From Brytella acorum (GTDB taxonomy: Bacteria; Pseudomonadota; Alphaproteobacteria; Acetobacterales; Acetobacteraceae): a stretch of 64,000 bases of DNA. The stretch spans positions 620,001 to 684,000 of the forward strand of contig NZ_JARBJP010000001.1 in assembly GCF_029309905.1 (NCBI RefSeq), in the 5' to 3' direction. The notes below the pieces were generated by a model. The model made no database searches. It was not told the DNA's origin and worked only from the letters and a program-made list of their open reading frames with translations. Positions 49,479-62,385 of the stretch are shown piece by piece. The position numbers were made by a program, and so were the translations under genes. Within the stretch, counting starts at the first letter, position 1; every line of letters begins with the position of its first letter.

Positions 49479-50666
49479 TCAGTGTCCGGGAGATGCGGGG
49501 AGCGCAACCGGCTTTCTCGACGACACGAAACTGACAGCCAGAAAGACGAACGTTTCGCAAAAGGCCAGTTTCCATAGGACCAGGTCCTGACCCATGATGC
49601 CGACCAGAGCCAGGACAATGATCCCTCCAAGCTGGATTTTCGCCAGCCGTCGGGTTGCGACCCAGCGATAGACGAGGCTGCCAAGGAGATAGATGGCCGG
49701 GCCCAGAGTCAGGACCAGGGTGGGTGCCCCTCTCGCCGGTATCATCGGGTCTTCGAGCAGGATATCCATCGCGACGGCGGTCACGATGATGCCGCCGATC
49801 AGAACGACGTGAAGGTAGTGGATGTAGGCTCCCATGCGTCCGGGATCGGATGAAGCGGCGATTGCGTGTTCCGCTTCTTCGCTGGACGTCTCGAAATAGA
49901 GCCACCACATCGCGATCGTGCACAGGAAGCTAACCGCGAAGCCGCCCAGTTCGCTCGATGACCACTCCGTGCTCTCCGCGAGAGACAGTCCCGACGCCAT
50001 GATCGTTTCGCCAAGTGCGACAATGACGAAAAGCTGGCAGCGTTCCACGAGATGACGGCCCGAAATCGTCCAGTCGGATGTGCGCGAGCGGCCGAGACCG
50101 GGAAGGCGGAACCCGAACATGGGGGAAATGTATTCGCACGCGACCCCCGCAGCCCAGAGCGGAAGGCGCCATGCGGGCGTCGTCAGCCCTCCGGCGATCC
50201 AGAAAATGGAGGCAATGATATTCCATCCGAGGATGCGACGGTAATTGGGCGCGAGAGGATGATCCGCAGGCAGACTCGCGACGATGAAGGCCGAACGTCC
50301 GGTCTGCATGACGCAGTAAGCAAGGGCAAAAGCCAGTCCACGGGGGCCGAAAGCCTCAGGAACGGCAGCCCCGCAAAGCAGTGCGAGCGCCATGGTGCCG
50401 AACAGGAGGCCACGCAGGGCCGGTACGCGCGGGTTGAACCAGTTGGTGACCCATCCGGTATATTGCCATCCCAGCCAAGCCGCGAACCAGAGGACCGATG
50501 TCTGTGCCGCGCCGAGCCAGGTCAGGTGATGCAGAAGGCCATGGCTGATCTGGGTGACGAGGAACACATAGACCAGGTCGAAAAACAGCTCTTCGTTCGT
50601 GACTTTCGTGTTCTGTGTGCCGCCGGGGCGCATCAGGGGATGGAGCGCGAAATCTCGATCAGACAT
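49479..50666 (-). CDS. LtrA-family membrane protein
   Basis: The 395-residue protein matches the low-temperature-requirement A family by VTNEELFFDLVYVFLVTQIS near the N-terminus, followed by about ten membrane segments and the central ERCQLFVIVALGETIMASG block. The name comes from Listeria growth at low temperature; transport or signalling function is not established. It stands alone between the DUF3429 gene and the kdsA-pyrG pair. Confidence 0.88.
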   Translation of the reverse strand: MSDRDFALHPLMRPGGTQNTKVTNEELFFDLVYVFLVTQISHGLLHHLTWLGAAQTSVLWFAAWLGWQYTGWVTNWFNPRVPALRGLLFGTMALALLCGAAVPEAFGPRGLAFALAYCVMQTGRSAFIVASLPADHPLAPNYRRILGWNIIASIFWIAGGLTTPAWRLPLWAAGVACEYISPMFGFRLPGLGRSRTSDWTISGRHLVERCQLFVIVALGETIMASGLSLAESTEWSSSELGGFAVSFLCTIAMWWLYFETSSEEAEHAIAASSDPGRMGAYIHYLHVVLIGGIIVTAVAMDILLEDPMIPARGAPTLVLTLGPAIYLLGSLVYRWVATRRLAKIQLGGIIVLALVGIMGQDLVLWKLAFCETFVFLAVSFVSSRKPVALPASPGH

Positions 50667-50754
50667 GATGGCTCCGTCTCCGGCGATGACCGTTGTTATT
50701 TTGGCTCAGGGCTTGGAGATATGAAACGCGAAAGCCGGGTCCGGGCCGTGTCGA

Positions 50755-53730
<2,976 letters not shown>

Positions 53731-53783
53731 GGCAGGCTTTCAGCGAAATAACGGCACGGATCGAGCGCGACGGATCGTCAATG

Positions 53784-54560
53784 TCAGGAAAGGGCTTCGA
53801 CCGCCCCTTGCGCGATGGCAAGGAAGGAGTCCGCCTTGAGGCTGGCACCGCCGACGAGGACGCCGCCGACCGTCTCGATCGCGAGGATCGACGCGGCGTC
53901 GCGGGCCGTCACGGAGCCGCCATAGAGGATTGGCGGGAGATTGTCACCTGTCTGGAGGTGCGCGGCGAGGGAGTCGCGGATGTGGGCTGTGGTCTGCGCG
54001 ATGTCGTCGGACGAGGCCGTGCGGCCCGTTCCGATGGCCCAGACGGGCTCGTAGGCGATGACGCCGCGAAAGCCCGCCGGAACGCCCCGCGCGATCTGGT
54101 TGCTCAGGGTTTCGTAGGCGCGGCCGCTATCGCGCTCTTCGGCCGTCTCGCCGATGCAGAGCACGGGCACGAGACCGGCCTCGAGAGCCGCCTCGGCCTT
54201 GGCGCTGATGATCTGATCCGTTTCATCGTGATAGCGACGGCGTTCAGAATGGCCCAGGATGACGTGCGTGACGCCCAGATCGGCGAGCATGGGGGCGGCG
54301 ATATCGCCGGTGAAGGCACCGGATTTTTCCGAACGGCAATCCTGCGCGCCAAGGCGAACGGGGCTGTCGGTCAGGAGAGCCCCGATCTCCGCCGTCAACG
54401 TGAAGGGTGGAAAGACAGCCAGTTCCACCGAGGCGGGCAGGGCTTTGGCCCCCTCGACGATCGCACGGGCCAGGGCCTGCGACGAGGCGCGGAGGCCGTT
54501 CATCTTCCAGTTGCCCGCGATCAGCAGTCGGCGACCGGTTTCGGAGGAATGCGCGTTCAT
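53784..54560 (-). CDS. tpiA: Triose-phosphate isomerase
   Basis: TpiA interconverts dihydroxyacetone phosphate and glyceraldehyde 3-phosphate. The 258-residue barrel contains AGNWKMN (catalytic Lys), VILGHSERR (catalytic His) and the signature AYEPVWAIGTGRTAS with the catalytic Glu. The last helix ends in ALS. It is divergent from ppiD over a 247-base space in which I see no further gene. Confidence 0.97.
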   Translation of the reverse strand: MNAHSSETGRRLLIAGNWKMNGLRASSQALARAIVEGAKALPASVELAVFPPFTLTAEIGALLTDSPVRLGAQDCRSEKSGAFTGDIAAPMLADLGVTHVILGHSERRRYHDETDQIISAKAEAALEAGLVPVLCIGETAEERDSGRAYETLSNQIARGVPAGFRGVIAYEPVWAIGTGRTASSDDIAQTTAHIRDSLAAHLQTGDNLPPILYGGSVTARDAASILAIETVGGVLVGGASLKADSFLAIAQGAVEALS

Positions 54561-54807
54561 CCTGTGTCCTCATATAGCGTACGGCGATGGCGTTCAGCGG
54601 TGAAACCTGCCGCGCCGCGTCTCTTCAGCCCAGTGTGGGTGCCACGGTCCGGCCCTTCGGTTCAAGTCGTGTACAAGGAAGTCGTGGGGCGGATATGTTG
54701 GGTTCTGGCCAATCCGTTTCGCTGAATCTATGGTGCGCCGCTTGTTCATGCGTCCACGAGACGCATGACATCGTTTCTGATCGCCCTGCTGCCGGACCCA
54801 TAACCGC

Positions 54808-56730
54808 ATGATTTCCACCCTGCGCCACGTGCTTGTCGATTCCTGGATCGGCCGCGTCCTCGCCTTCCTGATTTTCGCGGCGTTCATCGCCTGGGGCGTG
54901 GGAGATATCTTCACCAGCATTGGAGCGAGCAACGCGGATGCGGTGGTGCGGATCGGGACGCATCGTATTACGGCGCAGGCCCTGTCGGAAAGCATCAACC
55001 AGACGCTGCCGCGCGCCGCGCAGCAGATGGGCCTGAATGATCCGAGCCAGGTGCCGCAGGCTGAACGCGTGGAAATCGCCCATGAAGCGCTCCAGCATCT
55101 GGTCACGCAGGAAGAAGTGCTCCTTTTCGCCGAGCGCAACGGCATGGTGGCACCGGACGGGCTTGTGCGGGATTCGATTTTTGCGATCCCGGCTTTCCAC
55201 GACAAGAACGGTCAGTTCGACCGTGCGAAGTTCAACCAGCTTCTGGCCCAGCGGCGTCTGACCGAGGCGCGCGTGCTCGATATGGCGCGCTCGGATATCG
55301 TCGCGCAGGGAGTCATGGCGGGGCTGGGTGACACGATGAAAGTGCCGCCCTCGATCACCCAGCGGCTCATCGATTTCAACGCTCGCGAACGCGTTCTGGA
55401 CGTCGTGCGGATCAATGCGGGCGCGATGCCCGCGCCGACGGCGCCCACCGACGCGCAGCTGCATCGTTACTACGACAATCATCAGGAGACCTTCCGCACG
55501 ACGGAATATCGTCATGCGAAGATCGTCGTCCTGTCGGCTGACACGGTCGAACATGCGCTGGAGGTGCCCGATGAGCAGCTCAGACGGTATTACGATTTCC
55601 AGTCGGGCCGCTTTCACGTTCCCGAAACCCGCAGCCTTCAGGTTCTGACATTCCAGGACGAAGCCAAAGCCAACGAAGCGGCGGCATTCTGGAAGAGCGG
55701 GCAAAGCTGGGACGCCATGCAGGCGAAATATACCGACGCCGCCGCCGTCTCCCTGCCCGAGACACGGCAGAGTGACGTTCCCAACCCCGAACTGGCGAAG
55801 GCGGCGTTCTCCGCCCAGTCCGGCACGATCGAGGGGCCGCTCAAGACCGAAACGGGATGGGTTCTGTTCCGGGTGCTCGATATCAAGGCGCCGCACGATA
55901 CGCCTTTCGAGGCGGCCCGCGAGGATCTGCGGCGCGAGGTCGCCCACCAGCAGGCGCCAGCGCTCGTCGCCGCTCGCATGGCGCGGTTCCAGGATGTGAT
56001 CGCGGGCAGTTCGGATCTCGAACATATTCCCGCCGATCTCGGTGCCGCGCCTGCGGCGGGAACGCTGGACGCGCAGGGCATGACGCATGACGGTGTGCCC
56101 GCGCCCATTCCCGGCGATCCTGTTCTGCGTCAGGCCATCATCGCGCGCGTGTTCTCGCAATCCGTCAAGGACAAGCCGTCGGTCGTCAAGGGACCGAAGG
56201 ACGGCGCTTTCGCCGTGCTCGTGGACACGATCGAGCCTGGCAAGGTTCAGCCATTCGACGTGGTCAAGGCGCGCGTCGCGGACGCCTGGACCGCCGAGCA
56301 GAAGCGCCACGCCGCCGATGTGCAGGCAACGGGCCTTCTGACGAAAGCCAAGAGCGGCGGCGGCGTGGCGAAAGCCGTCGTCGGCACGCCGGATGCCGTG
56401 CGGCTTCAGTCGGGCATGACGTTTTCGCGGGTGCGTCCCGCGGCGTTGCCGGACGGGGTCGCGACGCAGGCTTTCGGTGCGAAGATCGGCGAATCCTTCA
56501 TGCTGAATGTCGGTGACGACTATTATGTCGCGACGCTGACCGGCGAGCGCGCCGCGGACGAAAAGGTCGTGAGCGACCTGCGACAGCGGATGGAGCCGCA
56601 ACTGACAGCGACGATGCGTGACGATGTGGCCGCGACCTTCGTGCGTGGGCTTGAGCAGCGCGCCAAACCGGTTCCGAACATGGCGCTGCTCCAGCAGGTC
56701 ATCGATTCCACGGGCGGCGGAGCGCCATGA
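54808..56730 (+). CDS. ppiD: Peptidyl-prolyl cis-trans isomerase PpiD-like (SurA-N/rotamase)
   Basis: The 640-residue protein has one N-terminal membrane anchor (about residues 17-36), a SurA_N-like chaperone region (about 40-170) and a parvulin-like isomerase domain (about 240-370) with ETRSLQVLTFQDEAKANEAA, FSAQSGTIEGPLKTETGWVL. It probably folds outer-membrane proteins in the periplasm. The ATG at 54808 is the first after the divergent space. Its stop overlaps the trpE start (ATGA at 56727-56730), so it heads the trp operon. ppiD-trpE adjacency is common in Alphaproteobacteria. Confidence 0.92.
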   Translation: MISTLRHVLVDSWIGRVLAFLIFAAFIAWGVGDIFTSIGASNADAVVRIGTHRITAQALSESINQTLPRAAQQMGLNDPSQVPQAERVEIAHEALQHLVTQEEVLLFAERNGMVAPDGLVRDSIFAIPAFHDKNGQFDRAKFNQLLAQRRLTEARVLDMARSDIVAQGVMAGLGDTMKVPPSITQRLIDFNARERVLDVVRINAGAMPAPTAPTDAQLHRYYDNHQETFRTTEYRHAKIVVLSADTVEHALEVPDEQLRRYYDFQSGRFHVPETRSLQVLTFQDEAKANEAAAFWKSGQSWDAMQAKYTDAAAVSLPETRQSDVPNPELAKAAFSAQSGTIEGPLKTETGWVLFRVLDIKAPHDTPFEAAREDLRREVAHQQAPALVAARMARFQDVIAGSSDLEHIPADLGAAPAAGTLDAQGMTHDGVPAPIPGDPVLRQAIIARVFSQSVKDKPSVVKGPKDGAFAVLVDTIEPGKVQPFDVVKARVADAWTAEQKRHAADVQATGLLTKAKSGGGVAKAVVGTPDAVRLQSGMTFSRVRPAALPDGVATQAFGAKIGESFMLNVGDDYYVATLTGERAADEKVVSDLRQRMEPQLTATMRDDVAATFVRGLEQRAKPVPNMALLQQVIDSTGGGAP

Positions 56731-58217
56731 GCGTCATTGACACCGAACACCTTGTCTATGCGATCGAAGCCGCTGATCTTCTGACGCCCGTTGGCGCGTT
56801 CATGCGCCTTTCGGCGCTGGCCACGCGTCCGGACGGCACGCGCCCGTATCGGCTGTTGCTGGAAAGCGTCGAGGGCGGTGCCGCGCGCGGACGATACTCG
56901 GTCATCGCCATGCTTCCCGATCTGGTCTGGGAGTGCCGCGACGGTGTCGTTTCCATGGATCGTGCGCCGGGACGGCCGGAATCCCGATTCGATGTGATCG
57001 AGGACGCGCCGCTCGCCTCATTGCGCTGTTTGCACCAGGACAGCCGGATGGTGCTTCCAGCCGGTATTCCTCCGATGATCGCCGGTCTGTTCGGTTATCT
57101 GGGCTACGACATGGTGCGTCAGATGGAGCATCTGCCGCATGCGCCCGATGATGACGCGGGTTTGCCCGAGGGCGTGCTGATCCGCCCTGGACTGTTTGCG
57201 GTCTTCGATTCGGTGCGGGATGAACTGTTCCTCGCGGTTCCGCTGCGCGGGGACGCGGGGGAGGCGGCGCGGGCAGCGGCTCATGCGCTGATCCACAAGG
57301 CGCGCGAGGCGCTGGTTTCAGCGCCTGTCGTGGAGACGCAGGATCTTCCGGCCGATTACGTGCTCGAAGAGCCGCGTTCAAACATGTCGCGCGCGGTTTT
57401 CGAAGAGGCGGTGCGGCGTGCGCAGGATTACATCGCCGCGGGCGACGCTTTCCAGATCGTGCCGAGCCAGCGATTCGACGCGGCTTTCCCGCTCCCGGCT
57501 CTGGCGCTTTACCGTGCGCTTCGACGGGTGAACCCGGCGCCGTTTCTTTTTCTGATCGAGATGGACGGGTTCTCGCTGGTTGGCTCGTCCCCGGAAATTC
57601 TCGTGCGCCTGCGCGAGGGTGTCGTCACGGTCCGGCCTCTCGCGGGAACGCGTCCGCGAGGTGCGACCGAAGCCGAGGATCTGCGTCTGGAAGCGGAACT
57701 GCTTGCTGACGAGAAGGAGCGCTCCGAGCATCTGATGCTCATCGATCTGGGACGGAACGACGTGGGACGCGTGGCGGTTCTCGGGTCCGTCGAGGTGCCC
57801 GACCGGTTTGTGATCGAGCGCTATTCGCACGTCATGCACATTTCCTCGACGGTTGTCGGACGCTTGCGTCCCGACTGCGACGCGGTCGACGCGCTCAAGG
57901 CGGCTTTTCCCGCCGGCACGCTGAGCGGCGCTCCCAAGATCCGCGCCATGGAAATCATCGACGAGCTGGAGCCGACGCGGCGCGGTCCCTATGCGGGGTG
58001 CATCGGCTATTTCGCGGCCGACGGGGAAATGGACACCTGCATCGGTCTGCGGATGGCTGTGCTGCGCCAGGGGCGCATGTATGTCCAGGCCGGGTGCGGG
58101 GTCGTTGCCGAGAGCGTCCCGGAGGCCGAAGAAGCCGAGACCAGGCAGAAGGCCCGCGCCCTCTTTCGCGCTGCTGAACTGGCGGTCGAGCAGGCGCGTT
58201 CGAGGGCGGGACGGTGA
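56727..58217 (+). CDS. trpE: Anthranilate synthase component I
   Basis: TrpE makes anthranilate from chorismate, using ammonia from TrpG. The 496-residue protein has the chorismate-binding core with FQIVPSQRFD, LVGSSPEILVRL, TRPRGATEAEDLRLEAELL, LIDLGRNDVGRV and PAGTLSGAPKIRAMEIIDELE. The N-terminal domain contains LLLESVEGG with the tryptophan-feedback Ser expected in LLES. It is coupled to ppiD upstream and trpG follows after 75 bases. Confidence 0.97.
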   Translation: MSVIDTEHLVYAIEAADLLTPVGAFMRLSALATRPDGTRPYRLLLESVEGGAARGRYSVIAMLPDLVWECRDGVVSMDRAPGRPESRFDVIEDAPLASLRCLHQDSRMVLPAGIPPMIAGLFGYLGYDMVRQMEHLPHAPDDDAGLPEGVLIRPGLFAVFDSVRDELFLAVPLRGDAGEAARAAAHALIHKAREALVSAPVVETQDLPADYVLEEPRSNMSRAVFEEAVRRAQDYIAAGDAFQIVPSQRFDAAFPLPALALYRALRRVNPAPFLFLIEMDGFSLVGSSPEILVRLREGVVTVRPLAGTRPRGATEAEDLRLEAELLADEKERSEHLMLIDLGRNDVGRVAVLGSVEVPDRFVIERYSHVMHISSTVVGRLRPDCDAVDALKAAFPAGTLSGAPKIRAMEIIDELEPTRRGPYAGCIGYFAADGEMDTCIGLRMAVLRQGRMYVQAGCGVVAESVPEAEEAETRQKARALFRAAELAVEQARSRAGR

Positions 58218-58292
58218 TGCGCAACCCCATGGATGGGTTGTGCGTTTGTAACGGCATTTGACCTGCGCCGTTTCCGACGCCATCCTACCGCC

Positions 58293-58889
58293 ATGATTTT
58301 GCTGATCGACAATTACGACAGCTTCACGTTCAACCTCGTTCATCATTTCGGAACGCTGGGCGCGGAGTGTGACGTGCGCCGCAACGACGCGCTCGGCGTC
58401 GAGGCGGCGCTGGCGCTCGAACCGGAAGCGATCGTCATTTCTCCCGGCCCCTGTTCGCCCAATGAGGCCGGGATCTGTTGCGATCTGATTGCCCGGGCTG
58501 CTCCCCATATTCCGCTGCTGGGCGTCTGTCTCGGGCATCAGGCGATCGGACAGGTGTTCGGCGCGAAGGTCGTGCGCGCGCCCATGCCCATGCACGGCAA
58601 GGTGGACCGCATGCTGCACGATGGCACCGGCGTGTTCCGCGATCTGGACGATCCGATGGAGGCGACGCGCTATCACAGCCTGACCCTGGCGCCGGAGACG
58701 ATTCCCGACGCCCTGATCGTGAACGCGCGCAGCGCCGATGGCGTGATTCAGGGCGTGCGGCATCGCCATCATCCGACGCATGGCGTGCAATTTCATCCGG
58801 AGAGCATCGCCTCGGTGGAAGGGCGGAAGCTTCTCGCCAATTTCCTTGAGATCGCCCGCGCCTTTCATGCCACGAAACTGGCGGCCTGA
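58293..58889 (+). CDS. trpG: Anthranilate synthase component II
   Basis: TrpG is the glutamine amidotransferase partner of TrpE. The 198-residue protein begins MILLIDNYDSFTFNLVHHF and has the catalytic Cys79 in LLGVCLGHQAIG and the His-Glu pair in GVQFHPESIASV. The same chain may also serve aminodeoxychorismate synthase, which is common in this class, but no pabB is in the window. An ATG at 58293 is preferred to an upstream in-frame start at 58233, which lacks homology. trpD starts two bases after its stop. Confidence 0.95.
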   Translation: MILLIDNYDSFTFNLVHHFGTLGAECDVRRNDALGVEAALALEPEAIVISPGPCSPNEAGICCDLIARAAPHIPLLGVCLGHQAIGQVFGAKVVRAPMPMHGKVDRMLHDGTGVFRDLDDPMEATRYHSLTLAPETIPDALIVNARSADGVIQGVRHRHHPTHGVQFHPESIASVEGRKLLANFLEIARAFHATKLAA

Positions 58890-58891
58890 GC

Positions 58892-59956
58892 GTGGGCATT
58901 CAAAGCCCGGTGAGTGAAGACATCCGGTCTCTCCTGCGGCATGTGATTTCAGGACAGACACTCGACGAGGTCGAGGCGGAACGCTTTTTTTTCAGCGTGA
59001 TGGCGGGATCTGTTCCGCCGGTGCAGCTGGCGGCTGTCCTGACGGCTCTGCATATGCGTGGCGAAACCGAGGGGGAGCTTCTCGGCGCCGTTCGTGCCGC
59101 GCGGCGTTACATGCTCGCGGTCGAGGATGCGCCGGAAGATGCGATCGACGTGTGCGGGACTGGCGGGGATGGCCTCGGAACGCTCAATATCTCCACGGCG
59201 ACAGCGTTCGTCCTGGCGGGAATGGGTATCCCGGTTGCCAAACATGGAAACCGTGCCCTGTCTTCACAGTCCGGCGCGACGGATGTGTTGCAGGTTCTCG
59301 GCATCGAGCCGGAGATGGACCCCGCGCGTCAGGGGCGCCGTCTGGCGGAAGACGGGCTGGCTTTTCTGGTGGCTCCGGCTCATCATCCCGCCATGCGGCA
59401 TGCCGCCGAGGTGCGTCGCGCTCTCGGTTTCCGGACCCTGTTCAATCTCGTCGGACCTTTGTGCAATCCTGCGCGGGTGAAGCGCCAGGTCATCGGCGTG
59501 TTCGACGCAAGATGGCTCGATACGGTCGCGCGCACTTTGGGAAATCTTGGCTCGGTATGCGTGTGGGCGGTGCACGGCACGACCGATCAGGGTGGCGCCG
59601 ACGAGTTGACACTTGCCGGTCCGAGCCAGATCAGCGCATGGGAGGGCGAGACCCTGCGGCGCTACGTGATCGAGCCTGCCATGGCCGGGTTGAAGGAGTG
59701 CGCGATCGGCGCGATCGCGGGCGGCGATCCGGCTTACAATGCCGACGCCTTGCGCGCTCTTCTGGATGGGGCTCCCGGTGCCTATCGCGACACCGTCCTT
59801 TTAAACGCGGCCGTCGCGCTGCACGTCGCGGGGCGGTTCTCCATTCTTGAAGGTGAGCGGATTTCGACGGCTCGCCTGACTGAAAACGCGGCGTTTGCAG
59901 CGCGCGCGCTTGATAGCGGCGCGGCGCTTGAAGCCTTTCGGAAGGCGTCGTCGTGA
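58892..59956 (+). CDS. trpD: Anthranilate phosphoribosyltransferase
   Basis: TrpD transfers phosphoribosyl from PRPP to anthranilate. The 354-residue protein has the PRPP-binding block DVCGTGGDGLGTLNIST, AKHGNRALSSQSGATDVL and NLVGPLCNPARVKRQVIGVF, all typical. The GTG start at 58892 lies two bases after trpG, in the same operon. Confidence 0.96.
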   Translation: MGIQSPVSEDIRSLLRHVISGQTLDEVEAERFFFSVMAGSVPPVQLAAVLTALHMRGETEGELLGAVRAARRYMLAVEDAPEDAIDVCGTGGDGLGTLNISTATAFVLAGMGIPVAKHGNRALSSQSGATDVLQVLGIEPEMDPARQGRRLAEDGLAFLVAPAHHPAMRHAAEVRRALGFRTLFNLVGPLCNPARVKRQVIGVFDARWLDTVARTLGNLGSVCVWAVHGTTDQGGADELTLAGPSQISAWEGETLRRYVIEPAMAGLKECAIGAIAGGDPAYNADALRALLDGAPGAYRDTVLLNAAVALHVAGRFSILEGERISTARLTENAAFAARALDSGAALEAFRKASS

Positions 59957-60008
59957 TGTCTTCCGGTTCCCACGATTTTGAACACATGAAGCAGCGATCA
60001 GGAAGACG

Positions 60009-60896
60009 ATGAACGAAATTCCATCTCACTCCGAAGTCACGGCTCTGGGCGATGACATACCAGTGACTCATCTTGGCGAAGGCGGATCGCCTGTGGATAT
60101 GCCGGACGTGCTGGCGCGCATCTGCGCCCGGACGCGCGTTGATATCGAACAGCGCTCCCAGATCATGACGCTGAAGGAGATTACAGCGCGTGCGCGGGAG
60201 GTGAAGACTCCGACGCGGGGTTTCGGCGAGGCTCTCAAACAGATGACGGCCGACCGGCAGGTAGGGCTCATCGCCGAGATCAAGAAGGCCTCGCCATCCG
60301 CGGGCGTGCTGAGGGCTGATTATGACCCCGTGGGAATTGCGCGTGCCTATGAAGCCGCGGGGGCGATCTGCCTTTCCGTTCTGACCGAAGGGTCGTGCTT
60401 TCATGGCAGTCCCGACGATCTGACGGCTGTGCGTGAAAGCTGTTCGCTGCCGATCCTGCGCAAGGATTTCATTCTCGATCCCTGGCAGGTTCATGAAAGC
60501 CGCCTCATCGGCGCGGACGCGATTCTGCTGATCATGGCCGCGCTGACCGATGTTCAGGCGGCTGAACTGGTGGCGCTCGCGCGCGGTCTCGACATGGACG
60601 TGCTGTGCGAGATCCATGACGAGGCTGAACTGAACCGTGCGCTTGGACTCGATGTCCTGCTGATCGGCATCAACAACCGCAATCTCCGGACGTTGAAGAC
60701 GGATATCCAGACGACGCTCGATCTGGCCCCGCTCGTGCCGCCTGATCGCATAGTTGTGTCCGAGAGCGGTATCCGCACGCAGGACGACGTTCATCGTGTC
60801 GGTGAGGTCGGAGCGAGTGGTGTGCTGGTGGGCGAAAGCCTGCTGCGTGAGGCCGATCCCGGCCTGGCGGCCCGAAGGCTGCTCGGCTTTTTCTGA
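60009..60896 (+). CDS. trpC: Indole-3-glycerol phosphate synthase
   Basis: TrpC closes the indole ring from 1-(2-carboxyphenylamino)-1-deoxyribulose 5-phosphate. The 295-residue barrel shows LIAEIKKASPSAGVLR, LSVLTEGSCFHGSPDDL, PILRKDFILDPWQVHE, LIGINNRNLRTLKTD and VSESGIRTQDD. The first 30 residues precede the usual MPDVLARIC start at 60099. I keep the ATG at 60009 because AGGA lies six bases before it, but the shorter start is possible. It ends the trpEGDC run. Confidence 0.93.
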   Translation: MNEIPSHSEVTALGDDIPVTHLGEGGSPVDMPDVLARICARTRVDIEQRSQIMTLKEITARAREVKTPTRGFGEALKQMTADRQVGLIAEIKKASPSAGVLRADYDPVGIARAYEAAGAICLSVLTEGSCFHGSPDDLTAVRESCSLPILRKDFILDPWQVHESRLIGADAILLIMAALTDVQAAELVALARGLDMDVLCEIHDEAELNRALGLDVLLIGINNRNLRTLKTDIQTTLDLAPLVPPDRIVVSESGIRTQDDVHRVGEVGASGVLVGESLLREADPGLAARRLLGFF

Positions 60897-61106
60897 CATT
60901 TTCGTTAGATCCCCGACCGACTGGTGGGTGTGTCGACGTGGGCCTTCAACTGGTTGTCAGCCCAGGGCTTATGGACAGCCGGGCGTCGATCGGTGAAAAA
61001 TTCACACGGATGCGACAAACGATCGAACATAAAAGTGGCAACGTGCGCGCCAACATGACAGGCCGTCGCGCGTTCTTTCATGCATTCTGATCCTGAAAGG
61101 CTAACC

Positions 61107-62126
61107 ATGTCAGCAGAGAACACTGGAGAGGCTTCCGCCGTCCCTCCCGATCACAACGGTCCGGCCCTGCCGATGGATGTGGTGCGCAAGGCCTATCGGG
61201 ACATGCTGCTGCTGCGCAGGTTCGAGGAAAAGGCCGGACAACTTTACGGCATGGGTCTGATCGGCGGTTTCTGTCATCTCTATATCGGTCAGGAAGCGGT
61301 CATGGTCGGCCTCGCCCTGTCGCTGAAGGAAGGAGACAAACTCGTCACGTCCTACCGCGACCATGCCCATATGCTAATGATGGACATGACGCCGCGCGGC
61401 GTCATGTCCGAGCTGCTCGGGCGCCGGGACGGGTATTCCCACGGCAAGGGCGGTTCGATGCATATGTTTTCGCGTGAGAAGAACTTCTATGGCGGCCACG
61501 GTATCGTGGGAGCCCAGGTTTCGATCGGCACGGGCCTGGCCTTCGCGAACCAGTATCGCGGCACGGATGAGGTGGCTCTGGCATTTTACGGCGAGGGTTC
61601 CGCCCAGCAGGGGCAGGTCTACGAGAGCTACAACTTTGCCGCTCTGCACAAGCTGCCCTGCATCTATGTCATCGAGAACAATCGCTATGGCATGGGCACG
61701 AGCCTGGATCGTGCCTCAGCCGTGAAAGATCTCTCGAAGATTGGCGAGCCATGGGGCATTCCGTGTCTCAAGGTGAACGGGATGGATCTGTTCGCCGTCC
61801 ACGAAGCGGCGCAGCGGGCCGTCGCGCATTGTCGTGCGGGCAAGGGGCCGTTCCTGCTGGAAATGGAAACCTATCGTTATCGCGGGCATTCGATGTCCGA
61901 TCCGGCGAAGTATCGGGATCGCGCCGAAGTGGATGAAATCCGCAAAAATCATGATCCGATCGATGCGATCCGTCGTGTCCTTGAAAAAGGTGGCGTGAGC
62001 GAAGACGAGTTCAAGGATATCGAGAAGGACGTAAAGGCGGTCGTCGCCGATGCCGCGGAATTCGCGCAGGCCAGTCCCGAACCCGACCTCTCGGAGCTTT
62101 GGACCGACGTGCTGGTGGAGGGCTGA
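61107..62126 (+). CDS. pdhA: Pyruvate dehydrogenase E1 subunit alpha
   Basis: PdhA with PdhB forms the E1 component that decarboxylates pyruvate with TPP. The 339-residue protein contains [20 protein letters not shown], the TPP/Mg motif [17 protein letters not shown] with [10 protein letters not shown], and the phosphorylation-loop-like [15 protein letters not shown]. The ATG at 61107 follows AAAGG; the frame is open upstream from 61080 but without support. pdhB starts four bases after its stop. Confidence 0.96.
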   Translation: MSAENTGEASAVPPDHNGPALPMDVVRKAYRDMLLLRRFEEKAGQLYGMGLIGGFCHLYIGQEAVMVGLALSLKEGDKLVTSYRDHAHMLMMDMTPRGVMSELLGRRDGYSHGKGGSMHMFSREKNFYGGHGIVGAQVSIGTGLAFANQYRGTDEVALAFYGEGSAQQGQVYESYNFAALHKLPCIYVIENNRYGMGTSLDRASAVKDLSKIGEPWGIPCLKVNGMDLFAVHEAAQRAVAHCRAGKGPFLLEMETYRYRGHSMSDPAKYRDRAEVDEIRKNHDPIDAIRRVLEKGGVSEDEFKDIEKDVKAVVADAAEFAQASPEPDLSELWTDVLVEG

Positions 62127-62130
62127 TCTC

Positions 62131-62385
62131 ATGGCGACTGAAATTCTGATGCCCGCGCTTTCGCCGACCATGACGGAAGGCACGCTGGCGCGCTGGACCC
62201 GCAAGCAGGGAGATCACGTGTCTCCGGGTGACGTGATCGCCGAGATCGAAACCGACAAGGCGACGATGGAGGTGGAAGCCGTCGAAGCCGGTATTCTGGG
62301 ACGCCTCCTGATCGAGGAAGGCACGGAAGGCGTGGCCGTCAATACGCCGATTGCGATCCTCGTCGAGGAAGGCGAGGAGGTGAGC
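62131..62385 (+). repeat. Lipoyl-domain DNA repeat, copy 1 (pairs with 63495-63749)
   Basis: The first 255 bases of pdhB and of pdhC are closely similar at the DNA level, including identical runs such as GCTTTCGCCGACCATGAC and ATCGCCGAGATCGA. The two copies are 1,364 bases apart in direct orientation. They reflect domain duplication, perhaps kept similar by gene conversion. Confidence 0.7.

Noticed and set aside
54561-54807. tRNA or small RNA in the tpiA-ppiD space
   Set aside because: A GGTTCAAGTC stretch resembles a T-loop, but no cloverleaf can be closed around it by eye.
54625-56601. A very long open frame (658 codons) antisense to ppiD
   Set aside because: It lies entirely opposite a well-supported gene in GC-rich DNA, where third-position GC keeps the reverse frame open. 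No family motif or ribosome site was seen. Similar long antisense frames opposite tolB/pal, trpE, pyrG and tkt were left out for the same reason.
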